Shown: piece by piece, positions 1 to 5,811 of the stretch | Numbering within the stretch: the stretch's first letter is position 1 | Layout: each line of letters opens with the position of its first letter | Assembly (NCBI GenBank): GCA_934500855.1 | Contig: CAKSUH010000062.1 | Span: 1-8,067 of the forward strand | DNA: 8,067 bases | DNA from: an uncultured Eubacteriales bacterium | GTDB lineage: Bacteria > Bacillota > Clostridia > Oscillospirales > CAG-272 | Reading direction: 5' to 3' | Notes under the pieces: generated by a model | The model's input: only the letters and a program-made list of their open reading frames with translations | What the model was told of the DNA's origin: nothing | Database searches by the model: none | Position numbers and translations under genes: made by a program

Positions 1-646
1 GGTCTGCGGGAATGCCTGTTCCGCCGTGCAGAACCAGCGGCATTGCGCCAACCTTCTCGGAGACAGCCGCAAGCGTCTCAAAGGACAGACCGGGCCAGTT
101 TGCGGGGTACTTACCGTGAATGTTGCCGATTCCCGCCGCAAGCATCGTTACGCCGAGATCCGCAATCATCTTGCACTCGTTCGGGTCCGCGCACTCGCCC
201 ATGCCGACCACGCCGTCTTCTTCGCCGCCGATTGCACCGACCTCTGCCTCCAGGGACAGCCCCAACTGATTGGCAACATGGACCAGTTCGCGGGTCTTTT
301 CGACATTTTCCGCGATCGGATAGTGCGAGCCGTCAAACATGATCGACGAGAAGCCCGCCTTGATGCACTTGTAGCAGCCCTCATAGGTGCCGTGGTCCAG
401 ATGCAGGGCAACGGGAACCGTAATCTTCAGCTCCCCGATCATCGCCTTGACCATGTCGGCAACCGTCTTGAAGCCGCACATATACTTTCCTGCACCCTCG
501 GAAACGCCGAGGATAACGGGAGAATTCAGTTCCTGCGCGGTGAGCAGGATAGCTTTTGTCCACTCCAGATTGTTGATGTTGAACTGACCGACGGCGTAGT
601 GACCCGCCTTGGCTTTTTCCAGCATTTCTTTTGCAGATACGAGCAT
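1..646 (-). CDS. fba: Class II fructose-bisphosphate aldolase, 3' end off the window
   Basis: This zinc-dependent aldolase reversibly splits fructose 1,6-bisphosphate into dihydroxyacetone phosphate and glyceraldehyde 3-phosphate in the cytoplasm (glycolysis/gluconeogenesis). The first ~215 residues are present and the C-terminus runs off the left edge. The N-terminus has the family opening with GHYAVGQFNINN near residues 15-26. Next come PVILGVSEGAGKY, HLDHGTYE (the catalytic Asp and first zinc-binding His), FSSIMFDGSHYP, EAEVGAIGGEEDG (metal-binding Glu region), GIGNIHGKYP (second zinc His) and LHGGTGIP (third zinc His, phosphate loop). These match the Bacillus FbaA type by eye. The ATG at 646-644 is preceded by GGAGG (660-656) at a 9-base gap. 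The gene has its own promoter at 728-756. Only the missing C-terminus leaves doubt about whether it is intact. Confidence 0.96.
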   Translation of the reverse strand, partial: MLVSAKEMLEKAKAGHYAVGQFNINNLEWTKAILLTAQELNSPVILGVSEGAGKYMCGFKTVADMVKAMIGELKITVPVALHLDHGTYEGCYKCIKAGFSSIMFDGSHYPIAENVEKTRELVHVANQLGLSLEAEVGAIGGEEDGVVGMGECADPNECKMIADLGVTMLAAGIGNIHGKYPANWPGLSFETLAAVSEKVGAMPLVLHGGTGIPAD

Positions 647-669
647 CGTTTCAAACCTCCGTTATTTTA

Positions 670-707
670 GGCAACACTGCGCAATCCGCGATTGACACAA
701 CGATGCC
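670..707 (-). promoter_or_regulatory. Leader hairpin in the fba 5' untranslated region
   Basis: Between the fba promoter and its ribosome site, the minus strand folds into one long stem. GGCA at the 5' end pairs with TGCC at the 3' end. The stem continues through mostly Watson-Crick and G-U pairs to an apical CAATC-GCG-GATTG hairpin (682-694), with one mismatch and one bulge. It begins about 14 bases after the predicted transcription start (~721) and ends 9 bases before the GGAGG. It could stabilise the mRNA 5' end or control translation. No known riboswitch motif is recognised. Confidence 0.5.
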
Positions 708-727
708 TTTCCTGTTTTAACGAATAC

Positions 728-756
728 ATTATATACCATTCCCGCTAAAAAATCAA
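728..756 (-). promoter_or_regulatory. Sigma-A-type promoter of fba
   Basis: On the minus strand a TTGATT -35 box (756-751) and a perfect TATAAT -10 box (733-728) are separated by exactly 17 bases, in an AT-rich stretch. Transcription would start near 721, giving a leader of about 75 bases before the aldolase ATG. The promoter sits between the stop of the adenylating enzyme (787) and fba. Fba is therefore probably expressed independently of the upstream gene, although no strong terminator separates them. Confidence 0.8.
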
Positions 757-786
757 GTCGTTTTGCGAAAATCCGTTGTTTTTTTC

Positions 787-2304
787 TTATTTTTCTTCGG
801 TTGCCGCGTTTTTCAGACCCTTGCGGTCGATTTTCCCGTTCGGCGTCAGGGGCAAAGCCGGCAAAACGCGGCAGACAGCGGGCAGCATATAGCGCGGCAG
901 ATACACGCGCAGGGTCCGCATCAGCGCGGCGCTCTCCGCATCCCCCGTATAGTACAGCACGATGCGCTTGTGCTCGTCATCATAAACGCAACAGCACTGC
1001 CGCACGCCCTCCGCCTTTCCTGCGGCGGCTTCAATCTCGCCCAGTTCAATCCGATGCCCCTGATGCTTGATCTGCGCGTCGGCGCGGGTGTGGAACACCA
1101 GTTCCCCGTAGCGGTTATAGCTTGCGAGGTCGCCCGTGCGGTACACGGTCTCGGGGTAGCGCGACTGCGTGGGGTTCTGCACGAACGCGGCGGCGGTGCG
1201 CTCGGGGTCGTTATAGTAGCCGAGCGTGACGCAGGTTCCGCGCAGGTAGATTTCCCCCGTCTCCCCTGCGTTCACGGGTCGACCGTTTCCGTCCAGCAAC
1301 AGCACGCCCGTGTTGCGGAAGGGTCGACCGATCGGAATCGGCTCGCCCTCCTCCAATTCGCGATCCGCCCGCCAATAGCAGGACATTCCCGTGGCTTCGG
1401 TGGGACCGTAGAGGTTGAAAAAGGTAGCCTGCGGGAGCGCCTTCCGCCACAGCCCGTACTGCTTGAGCGGAAAGACCTCGCTGCCGAACGCGACGGTGCG
1501 CAGGTACTTGGGCGGATTCTTTTCGAGCACGCCGAACGAGGAAATCATAGTCAGCGCCGAGACGACCCAACAGACCGTATTGATGCGGTGCTCGTTGAGG
1601 AAGTCGCACAGCTTCATGGGGAACAAAAAGAGCGTTTTGGGAACGAAATAGGCGGTTGCGCCGAATTTGATAACGGGCATCAGTTCCTTGAGCGGTGCGT
1701 CAAAGAACAGCGGGGTCTGGTTGGCGAACACGCAGGTTTCCTCAAAGCCGAGCGCGTCCGAGAGCGCTTCGGTATAGTCGATGACCGAGCGGTGGCAGGC
1801 GACCACGCCTTTTGGAGTTCCCGTGGAGCCGGAGGTAAAGACGACATAAATCGGATCGGTATCCAGTTGCGCATTACGGACATCCGTAAGTGCCGTTTCG
1901 TCTGCGGCTTTCTCTGCCAGTTCGGCATAGCGGTAGCGTTTCCCCTGCCAATTCAGCCCTGCGGCAATTTTTTCACCTTTTTCATCGGTTATCAGGCATT
2001 CCGCGCCGACGGTTTCAAGGATGCTTTCCATGCGGTGTGCTGGCATGGCGGGGTCGAGCGGGACATAGAACGCCCCTGCGTAGACGGCGCCCCAGAACGC
2101 GGCGGGGACGGTTGGGTGCTTCTCCATGAGGACCGCAACGGGCTTTCCCCCGCCCGCGCCGTTTCGCAGCAGTGCGCTCCCGACGCGTTTTGCTCTGCTC
2201 AGGAGTTCTTTGAATGTAATGCTGTCATTGCCGTCCGAAAACGCGATCTTCTCGGGGACGCGCGCGGCTGTGGTTTCCAGATATTCCAAGATATTGGTTT
2301 GCAT
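787..2304 (-). CDS. Stand-alone amino-acid adenylating enzyme (DltA / NRPS A-domain family)
   Basis: This 505-residue ANL-superfamily enzyme would activate an amino acid with ATP to an aminoacyl-AMP and load it onto a carrier protein. The full set of core motifs is visible: phosphate loop FTSGSTGTPKG (156-166), FFDAP with the Asp that binds the substrate amino group (202), NLYGPTEAT (298-306), YRTGDL (388-393, ribose-binding Asp392), HQGHRIELGEIE (414-425) and NGKIDRKG with catalytic Lys491. Its length equals that of DltA, the D-alanine--carrier ligase of teichoic acid modification, which makes that the nearest role. However, no dltB, dltC or dltD and no thiolation, condensation or thioesterase domain lies nearby, so the substrate is open. 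It starts at ATG 2304-2302 behind AAAGGAAA. The long untranslated stretch upstream is rich in hairpins. Superfamily assignment is secure; D-alanine specificity is only a guess. Confidence 0.92.
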   Translation of the reverse strand: MQTNILEYLETTAARVPEKIAFSDGNDSITFKELLSRAKRVGSALLRNGAGGGKPVAVLMEKHPTVPAAFWGAVYAGAFYVPLDPAMPAHRMESILETVGAECLITDEKGEKIAAGLNWQGKRYRYAELAEKAADETALTDVRNAQLDTDPIYVVFTSGSTGTPKGVVACHRSVIDYTEALSDALGFEETCVFANQTPLFFDAPLKELMPVIKFGATAYFVPKTLFLFPMKLCDFLNEHRINTVCWVVSALTMISSFGVLEKNPPKYLRTVAFGSEVFPLKQYGLWRKALPQATFFNLYGPTEATGMSCYWRADRELEEGEPIPIGRPFRNTGVLLLDGNGRPVNAGETGEIYLRGTCVTLGYYNDPERTAAAFVQNPTQSRYPETVYRTGDLASYNRYGELVFHTRADAQIKHQGHRIELGEIEAAAGKAEGVRQCCCVYDDEHKRIVLYYTGDAESAALMRTLRVYLPRYMLPAVCRVLPALPLTPNGKIDRKGLKNAATEEK

Positions 2305-2343
2305 ATTCGTTTCCTTTTTTTAGACCTCGGGCGTTGCAAGACC

Positions 2344-2450
2344 TCGGGACTCTGTCCCGAACCCTGCTTGAAAACTTCTTGAAGAGAAGTAACGCTTCGC
2401 TACTGACAGTTGCTTTGCAACTGTCATTCCTAAGAACCTTCAAGAACTTT
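2344..2450. other. Branched hairpin structure (possible structured RNA or repeat)
   Basis: This stretch packs several inverted repeats. TCGGGAC-tct-GTCCCGA (2344-2360) is a perfect 7-base stem. Bases 2372-2384 pair with 2438-2450 in 12 of 13 positions and enclose two hairpins side by side: AGTAACG/CGCTACT (2388-2404, one mismatch) and the perfect GACAGTTGC-ttt-GCAACTGTC (2405-2425). Together they draw a three-way junction. On the plus strand it is followed directly by a terminator. On the minus strand it would be the leader of the adenylating-enzyme gene. No coding potential is seen. It may be a non-coding RNA, a leader element or a dispersed intergenic repeat; the sequence cannot decide. Confidence 0.55.
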
Positions 2451-2454
2451 AAGT

Positions 2455-2479
2455 AAGGGGATTTTACCCCTTTCTTTTT
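2455..2479 (+). terminator. Plus-strand intrinsic terminator without a plus-strand gene
   Basis: AAGGGG (2455-2460), a six-base ATTTTA loop and CCCCTT (2467-2472) form a hairpin. It is followed on the plus strand by a T-rich tail, TCTTTTT (2473-2479). The tail is absent on the other strand. Since all recognised genes run on the minus strand, it would end either antisense transcription or a short RNA covering the branched structure at 2344-2450. Confidence 0.6.
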
Positions 2480-2480
2480 G

Positions 2481-2646
2481 TGGTGCAGATTTTAAGCGTA
2501 GCCGTTTGCCGTGCTACGCATTCCGGCTGCTCCTGCTACCGGATAGAAGTGGTTCAGGTTCGTTGTTGATTGGGGCGGAACAACACGCGGAGCGTTCCGT
2601 TTCGGTTAAAGGGTTCTTGCTGACTGCTATTATAGATTTTTACAAG
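2481..2646. other. Non-coding spacer with several hairpins
   Basis: No supportable gene lies here. Inverted repeats include GCGTAGC/GCTACGC with a 10-base loop (about 2498-2521), TCCGG/CCGGA (about 2522-2543), and two mutually exclusive pairings, GTTGTT/AACAAC or CGGAAC/GTTCCG (2576-2581 with 2594-2599). A TATAAT on the minus strand (2634-2629) might be a -10 box for the adenylating-enzyme gene, but no convincing -35 box stands 16-18 bases upstream. I do not recognise an RNA family. Confidence 0.35.
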
Positions 2647-2751
2647 GTGCCGAGATCCCGCCTGCCGGCGCCCCTCCGGGGTTCGACTCCGCGGCGATGA
2701 TTGATTGTATCATCTGCTTTTTTGTGATTCTGCCGCTCCGCTCAGGATGAC
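2647..2751 (-). repeat. Three-hairpin intergenic repeat, copy A (inverted)
   Basis: This is the inverted copy of a ~105-base element found three times between 2647 and 3120. Its 20-base head (2732-2751, reading GTCATCCTGAGCGGAGCGGC on the minus strand) is identical to the other copies. Its 50-base tail (2647-2696) matches copy B at 48 of 50 positions and copy C at 48 of 50. The 35 bases between have diverged, yet they keep a 5-base stem with a 9-base loop (GATGA 2696-2700, TCATC 2710-2714) in the same alignment columns as copy B. It has no coding capacity. Confidence 0.9.
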
Positions 2752-2848
2752 ACAGTGGGTATGGTGTTTTGTGGGATGTAATCCATTCGTTGCAATGTTA
2801 CTTTAACTGACTAATATTTTACCACCAACACAACAATCAATTCTCTAT

Positions 2849-2953
2849 GTCATCCTGAGCGGAGCGGCATGACGGATGGACGGGCGAGCAATACAGCCCT
2901 GCTCGCCGCGGAGTCGAACCCCGAAGGGGCGCCCGCAGGCGGGATCTCGGCAC
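2849..2953 (+). repeat. Three-hairpin intergenic repeat, copy B
   Basis: This copy has the head GTCATCCTGAGCGGAGCGGC (2849-2868), a middle hairpin GCGAGCA-9 bases-TGCTCGC (2884-2906), and a 50-base tail (2904-2953) with two further small hairpins: CCCC-gaa-GGGG and CGCC-cgca-GGCG. The head plus the next five bases also pair end to end (GTCAT 2849-2853 with ATGAC 2869-2873). It lies opposite copy A across 97 bases, so the two could form a long cruciform. The family resembles the short repeats containing CATCCTGAGCG...GAGTCGAA...GGATCT that I recall from many bacterial genomes, with hairpins added; this is from memory only. Confidence 0.9.
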
Positions 2954-3014
2954 TCACGCAAAGGAGAGCATTCATTCGCCAAAATTATAAACCACATAAC
3001 AAGCAGCTTACCTT

Positions 3015-3120
3015 GTCATCCTGAGCGGAGCGGCGAGGAGGACGAAAAGGCAAACAATACAGCCCCTGCTCGCCGCGCAGTCGAACCCCGTAGGGGCGCC
3101 GGCAGGCGGGATCTCGGCAC
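3015..3120 (+). repeat. Three-hairpin intergenic repeat, copy C
   Basis: This copy is in the same orientation as copy B, with an identical 20-base head (3015-3034) and a 50-base tail (3071-3120). In its middle part the left arm of the first hairpin reads GCAAACA instead of GCGAGCA. Two G-to-A changes therefore break two pairs, so this copy looks partly decayed. It ends about 55 bases beyond the stop of the transglutaminase-like gene (3175), and its GC hairpins may help end that transcript. On the plus strand the tail is followed by TTTTTAAGGCACTTTT, which repeats the GGCACTTTT end once. Confidence 0.88.
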
Positions 3121-3174
3121 TTTTTAAGGCACTTTTATGAACAAGTCAAGCACAATCCAAGGATTCAAAGCCTC

Positions 3175-4260
3175 TCAATCAATAATCACATACTCCCGCG
3201 TTCCTGTTTTGGGATAGCCCGAGAGATCGGTCCCGTAGAGGTCGGGGCGTTTGGATTTGAGGTAGCGCATCTGGCTGTCGGTCAACAGATAGGTTTCATA
3301 GCCCGCCTTAATCCATTCGTCCACGCGCGTTGCGTCATAGTAGTACCACACGGGGTTCGCTTCCGTTCCGATATTGACCATCGACCAATAATGAGAATTG
3401 CCCGCATCCCCGCTGTCCGGCGCCTTGAAAATATCCATATTCCCGATTCCCAACCGCTCAAAGAACGCCTTGGAAAGCGAGTAGTAGGTAAAACAGTCGC
3501 CCGCGCGTTTCTCCAGTGCGTCATATGCTCCGCGCACCCAGTCGCCCTTATCGGAGGTTCCGTCATACCGGATATGGTTCCGGTCATGCACATACTCCCA
3601 GATGCGTTGTACCTGATCGACCTTGGAAAGCCCCTTCAAGCCCTCTTTTTCGATAATCGGGTCGAGCTTTTCCCAGAGCATTTCCTCGCTGATTTTATTG
3701 TCATAGACATTGACCTTGGATTCCACGGTGGTCTTTTTTCCCGTGCGGTCGGTTGCGGTATAAGTCACGGGATACTCCCCCACCGTTTCAAGGTCGACCT
3801 TCGTATCGTCCACCGTCAATTCAATCGGACCGTCGCAATCGTCGGTCACGGTCACGCCGTCACGGTATGCCACGGCTTCGCCCACGGAGACCGCAATCAC
3901 CCGCACGCCCGAGATCACGGGTGGCTCCTTGTCCACTGTCACATCCACCGTTGCGGTCTTTTTGCCGCTTCTGCCGCCCGCCATGCGGTAAACAAGCGTG
4001 GTTTCGTAGGACTTGGTCATCATGGTTTTTTCGCTGTTCGGAAACGGGCGATCGGATGCAAAGCTGACCGTTGCGCCCTCGGCAAGGTCCGGGTAAAAGT
4101 CCTCTGCTTCGGGCCACGGGGTCCCGAGCGCCCATTTCAGCGCTTTCGGCTCGGGGATCGGTTCCCGACGGCACGCGGACAACAGAAACAGTCCTGTACC
4201 GACAAGAACCAACAGCGCGGATAACGCAAGCAGTGTATGTCGTGCGTTACACTTCCTCAC
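3175..4260 (-). CDS. Lipoprotein with Ig-like region and transglutaminase-like domain
   Basis: This predicted exported lipoprotein has 361 residues. A basic start and hydrophobic stretch (residues 9-27) end in the lipobox LSAC, with Cys30 as the lipid-bearing residue. After a short linker come beta-rich segments: roughly 38-112, then 113-187, whose KEPPVISG...GEYPVTYTATDRTG pattern is typical of bacterial Ig-like/DUF5011 folds. A transglutaminase-like (papain-fold) domain follows, with the triad Cys256 (AGDCFTYY), His290 (GNSHYWSMV) and Asp309 (YYYDATR). All three catalytic residues are present, so it is probably an active cysteine peptidase or cross-linking enzyme outside the membrane; the substrate is unknown. 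The start is GTG 4260-4258, because GGAGG (4273-4269) stands 8 bases upstream. The in-frame GTG at 4269 overlaps that site and TTG 4266 is too close. The start lies 30 bases after asnA, so they are probably cotranscribed. Confidence 0.88.
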   Translation of the reverse strand: MRKCNARHTLLALSALLVLVGTGLFLLSACRREPIPEPKALKWALGTPWPEAEDFYPDLAEGATVSFASDRPFPNSEKTMMTKSYETTLVYRMAGGRSGKKTATVDVTVDKEPPVISGVRVIAVSVGEAVAYRDGVTVTDDCDGPIELTVDDTKVDLETVGEYPVTYTATDRTGKKTTVESKVNVYDNKISEEMLWEKLDPIIEKEGLKGLSKVDQVQRIWEYVHDRNHIRYDGTSDKGDWVRGAYDALEKRAGDCFTYYSLSKAFFERLGIGNMDIFKAPDSGDAGNSHYWSMVNIGTEANPVWYYYDATRVDEWIKAGYETYLLTDSQMRYLKSKRPDLYGTDLSGYPKTGTREYVIID

Positions 4261-4290
4261 GGTCAACACCTCCGTGTCCGATTCCGAATT

Positions 4291-5295
4291 TCAGAGCAGG
4301 TGAATGCCCGCCGCGCGGCAGGCTTCCACGGTCTCGGGGTTCCAGTACGAGGACTGCACCTCCCCGATATGCGCCTTGCGCAAGAAGAACATACACATCC
4401 GCGACTGCCCGATGCCGCCGCCGATCGTATAGGGCAGTTCCCCTGCCAGCAGCGCCCGATGGAACGGCAGTTCCGCGCGGTCCTCGCACCCGCGGATTGC
4501 AAGCTGACGGCGCAGGGCTTCCTCATCCACGCGGATGCCCATGGAGGACAGCTCCAGCGCGATATCCAGCACGGGATAATAGACGATGATATCGCCGTTA
4601 AGCGACCAGTCATCGTAGTCGGGCGACCGTCCGTCATGCGGAGCTCCGTTCTTCAGATTCCCGCCGATTCCCTGCAAAAAGATCGCGCCGTGCCGCTTTG
4701 CCGCGACATATTCGCGCTCCTTCGGCGTTTTGTCGGGCATTTCGTCCTCCAACTCCTGCGCCGTCAGGAAGGTAATCTTTTCGGGGAGCAGGCTCCCGAT
4801 AAAGTCATATTCGTTGACGATATACTGCTCGGTGTGGCGGAGCGCGTCGTAGATACGCTTGACCGTCCGCTTCAGCGTTGCCTCCGTCCGCTCCTCGCGG
4901 GTGATAATTTTTTCCCAGTCCCACTGGTCGACAAACATGGAATGGATGTTGTCGGTCACCTCATCGCGGCGGATGGCGTTCATATCGGTATACAGTCCCT
5001 CGCCGGGGCGGAACCCGTACATTTTGAGGGCGTAGCGCTTCCATTTTGCCAGCGAATGAACGATTTCAAGCTGTTCCCCCGAAAACAGATCAAAGGTCAC
5101 GGGGCGCTCCACACCGTTGAGGTTATCGTTCAGACCGCTTGTCGGATCAACAAACAGCGGAGCCGACACGCGGATCAGGTTCAGTTCGGTTGCAAGGTCG
5201 CGTTCAAAGAAATCCTTTACCTTTTTGATGGCATACTCGGTCTGCCGCAGGGAAAGGAACGGTTGATAGGTTTTCGGAATCATCAGGTTTTCCAT
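4291..5295 (-). CDS. asnA: Aspartate--ammonia ligase (asparagine synthetase A)
   Basis: This cytoplasmic enzyme makes asparagine from aspartate, ammonia and ATP through an aspartyl-AMP intermediate. It belongs to the class II aminoacyl-tRNA synthetase fold. At 334 residues it is close to E. coli AsnA. Signature stretches seen in order are GLNDNLNGVERPV (54-66), VHSLAKWKR (79-87), GEGLYTDMNAIR (98-109), HSMFVDQWDWE (118-128), SPDYDDW (224-230), LNGDIIVYYPVLD (232-244), ELSSMGIRVD (248-257) and the closing GGGIGQSR (292-299). Compared with the E. coli protein as I remember it, the loop between DDW and LNGD is several residues shorter, which I believe is usual in Firmicutes. The ATG at 5295-5293 follows AGGAAG (5309-5304) at 8 bases. 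It sits 39 bases behind tadA and 30 bases ahead of the lipoprotein gene, inside one apparent operon, and there is no room for a T-box leader directly in front. Confidence 0.96.
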   Translation of the reverse strand: MENLMIPKTYQPFLSLRQTEYAIKKVKDFFERDLATELNLIRVSAPLFVDPTSGLNDNLNGVERPVTFDLFSGEQLEIVHSLAKWKRYALKMYGFRPGEGLYTDMNAIRRDEVTDNIHSMFVDQWDWEKIITREERTEATLKRTVKRIYDALRHTEQYIVNEYDFIGSLLPEKITFLTAQELEDEMPDKTPKEREYVAAKRHGAIFLQGIGGNLKNGAPHDGRSPDYDDWSLNGDIIVYYPVLDIALELSSMGIRVDEEALRRQLAIRGCEDRAELPFHRALLAGELPYTIGGGIGQSRMCMFFLRKAHIGEVQSSYWNPETVEACRAAGIHLL

Positions 5296-5334
5296 GGTTT
5301 CAACTTCCTTTATGTTGGTTTATGATCGGCTCTT

Positions 5335-5811
5335 TCAATTCTTTTTTTCTTTTTTGATTCTTTTTTGAGCGAAAAAAGCGCGGAGCGGAGCCAGACACTC
5401 TGCCTCCAGCACGCCGCCGCAGATCTGCGGCGTGGCTTCAAGCGGATAGTCGGCAAGGTTCAAAAGACTCCCGAACGCACCCGCGCGGGGGTCCTTTGCG
5501 CCGTACACAACCCGTCCCACGCGCGCCGCAACAATCGCGCCCGCGCACATGGGGCACGGCTCCAAAGTCACATATAATGTGCAGTCCTCAAAAAAGCGCT
5601 TCTCCCGTTTGTCCGCCGCCATACGCAGGACCTCGGCTTCGGCATGGGAAAGCGGGTTGTTCGTTTCCTCGCGGCGGTTGAACGCGGCGGCAAGGACGGT
5701 TCCTTCTCCGTCTGTCAGAACCGCTCCCACGGGAATCTCGCCCCGTTCCGCCGCCTGCTCCGCCTGTGCCAGCGCCGCACGCATCATCGCTTCATCCAAG
5801 CCGTTTGTCAT
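5335..5811 (-). CDS. tadA: tRNA-specific adenosine deaminase
   Basis: TadA converts adenosine to inosine at the wobble position (A34) of tRNA-Arg(ACG), an essential step for reading CGN codons. The 158-residue protein has the zinc-deaminase motifs NPLSHAEAEVL (zinc His56 and proton-shuttle Glu58) and TLEPCPMCAGAI (zinc Cys86 and Cys89). It also has the family segments IPVGAVL (26-32) and VVYGAKDPRAGA (101-112), and ends in a lysine-rich tail. The ATG at 5811-5809 is chosen because GGGAGGA (5823-5817) lies just upstream and the ATG overlaps the stop of the protease gene as ATGA (5811-5808), indicating translational coupling. A longer in-frame version starting at 5937 would run over the protease coding sequence and lacks family similarity in the extra part. 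Confidence 0.96.
   Translation of the reverse strand: MTNGLDEAMMRAALAQAEQAAERGEIPVGAVLTDGEGTVLAAAFNRREETNNPLSHAEAEVLRMAADKREKRFFEDCTLYVTLEPCPMCAGAIVAARVGRVVYGAKDPRAGAFGSLLNLADYPLEATPQICGGVLEAECLAPLRAFFAQKRIKKEKKN

Noticed and set aside
763..2382. A 539-codon open frame on the plus strand opposite the adenylating-enzyme gene
   Set aside because: It lies antisense to a gene with complete family motifs. Its product has no recognisable motif and shows the low-complexity Arg/His/Gly bias typical of a mirror of GC-rich codons. No ribosome site fits.
2571..2600. GGGGCGGAACAACACGCGG resembles a T-box antiterminator motif on the plus strand
   Set aside because: The match is imperfect. There is no specifier stem, and no synthetase or amino-acid gene lies downstream on the plus strand.
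2671..2696. GGGGTTCGACTCC in copy A looks like the T-arm of a tRNA
   Set aside because: No matching acceptor stem, D-arm or anticodon arm can be built around it, and the same bases recur in all three repeat copies, where the repeat explains them.
2647..3120. Possible CRISPR array
   Set aside because: There are only three copies, one inverted, ~105 bases long and unevenly spaced, with no cas gene in the window.
3391..4224. A 277-codon plus-strand open frame opposite the transglutaminase-like lipoprotein
   Set aside because: The minus-strand protein has a lipobox and a complete Cys-His-Asp triad; the antisense product has neither motif nor ribosome site.
4237..5325. A 362-codon plus-strand open frame opposite asnA
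   Set aside because: AsnA on the minus strand matches its family from end to end with a proper ribosome site, so the opposite frame is a shadow.
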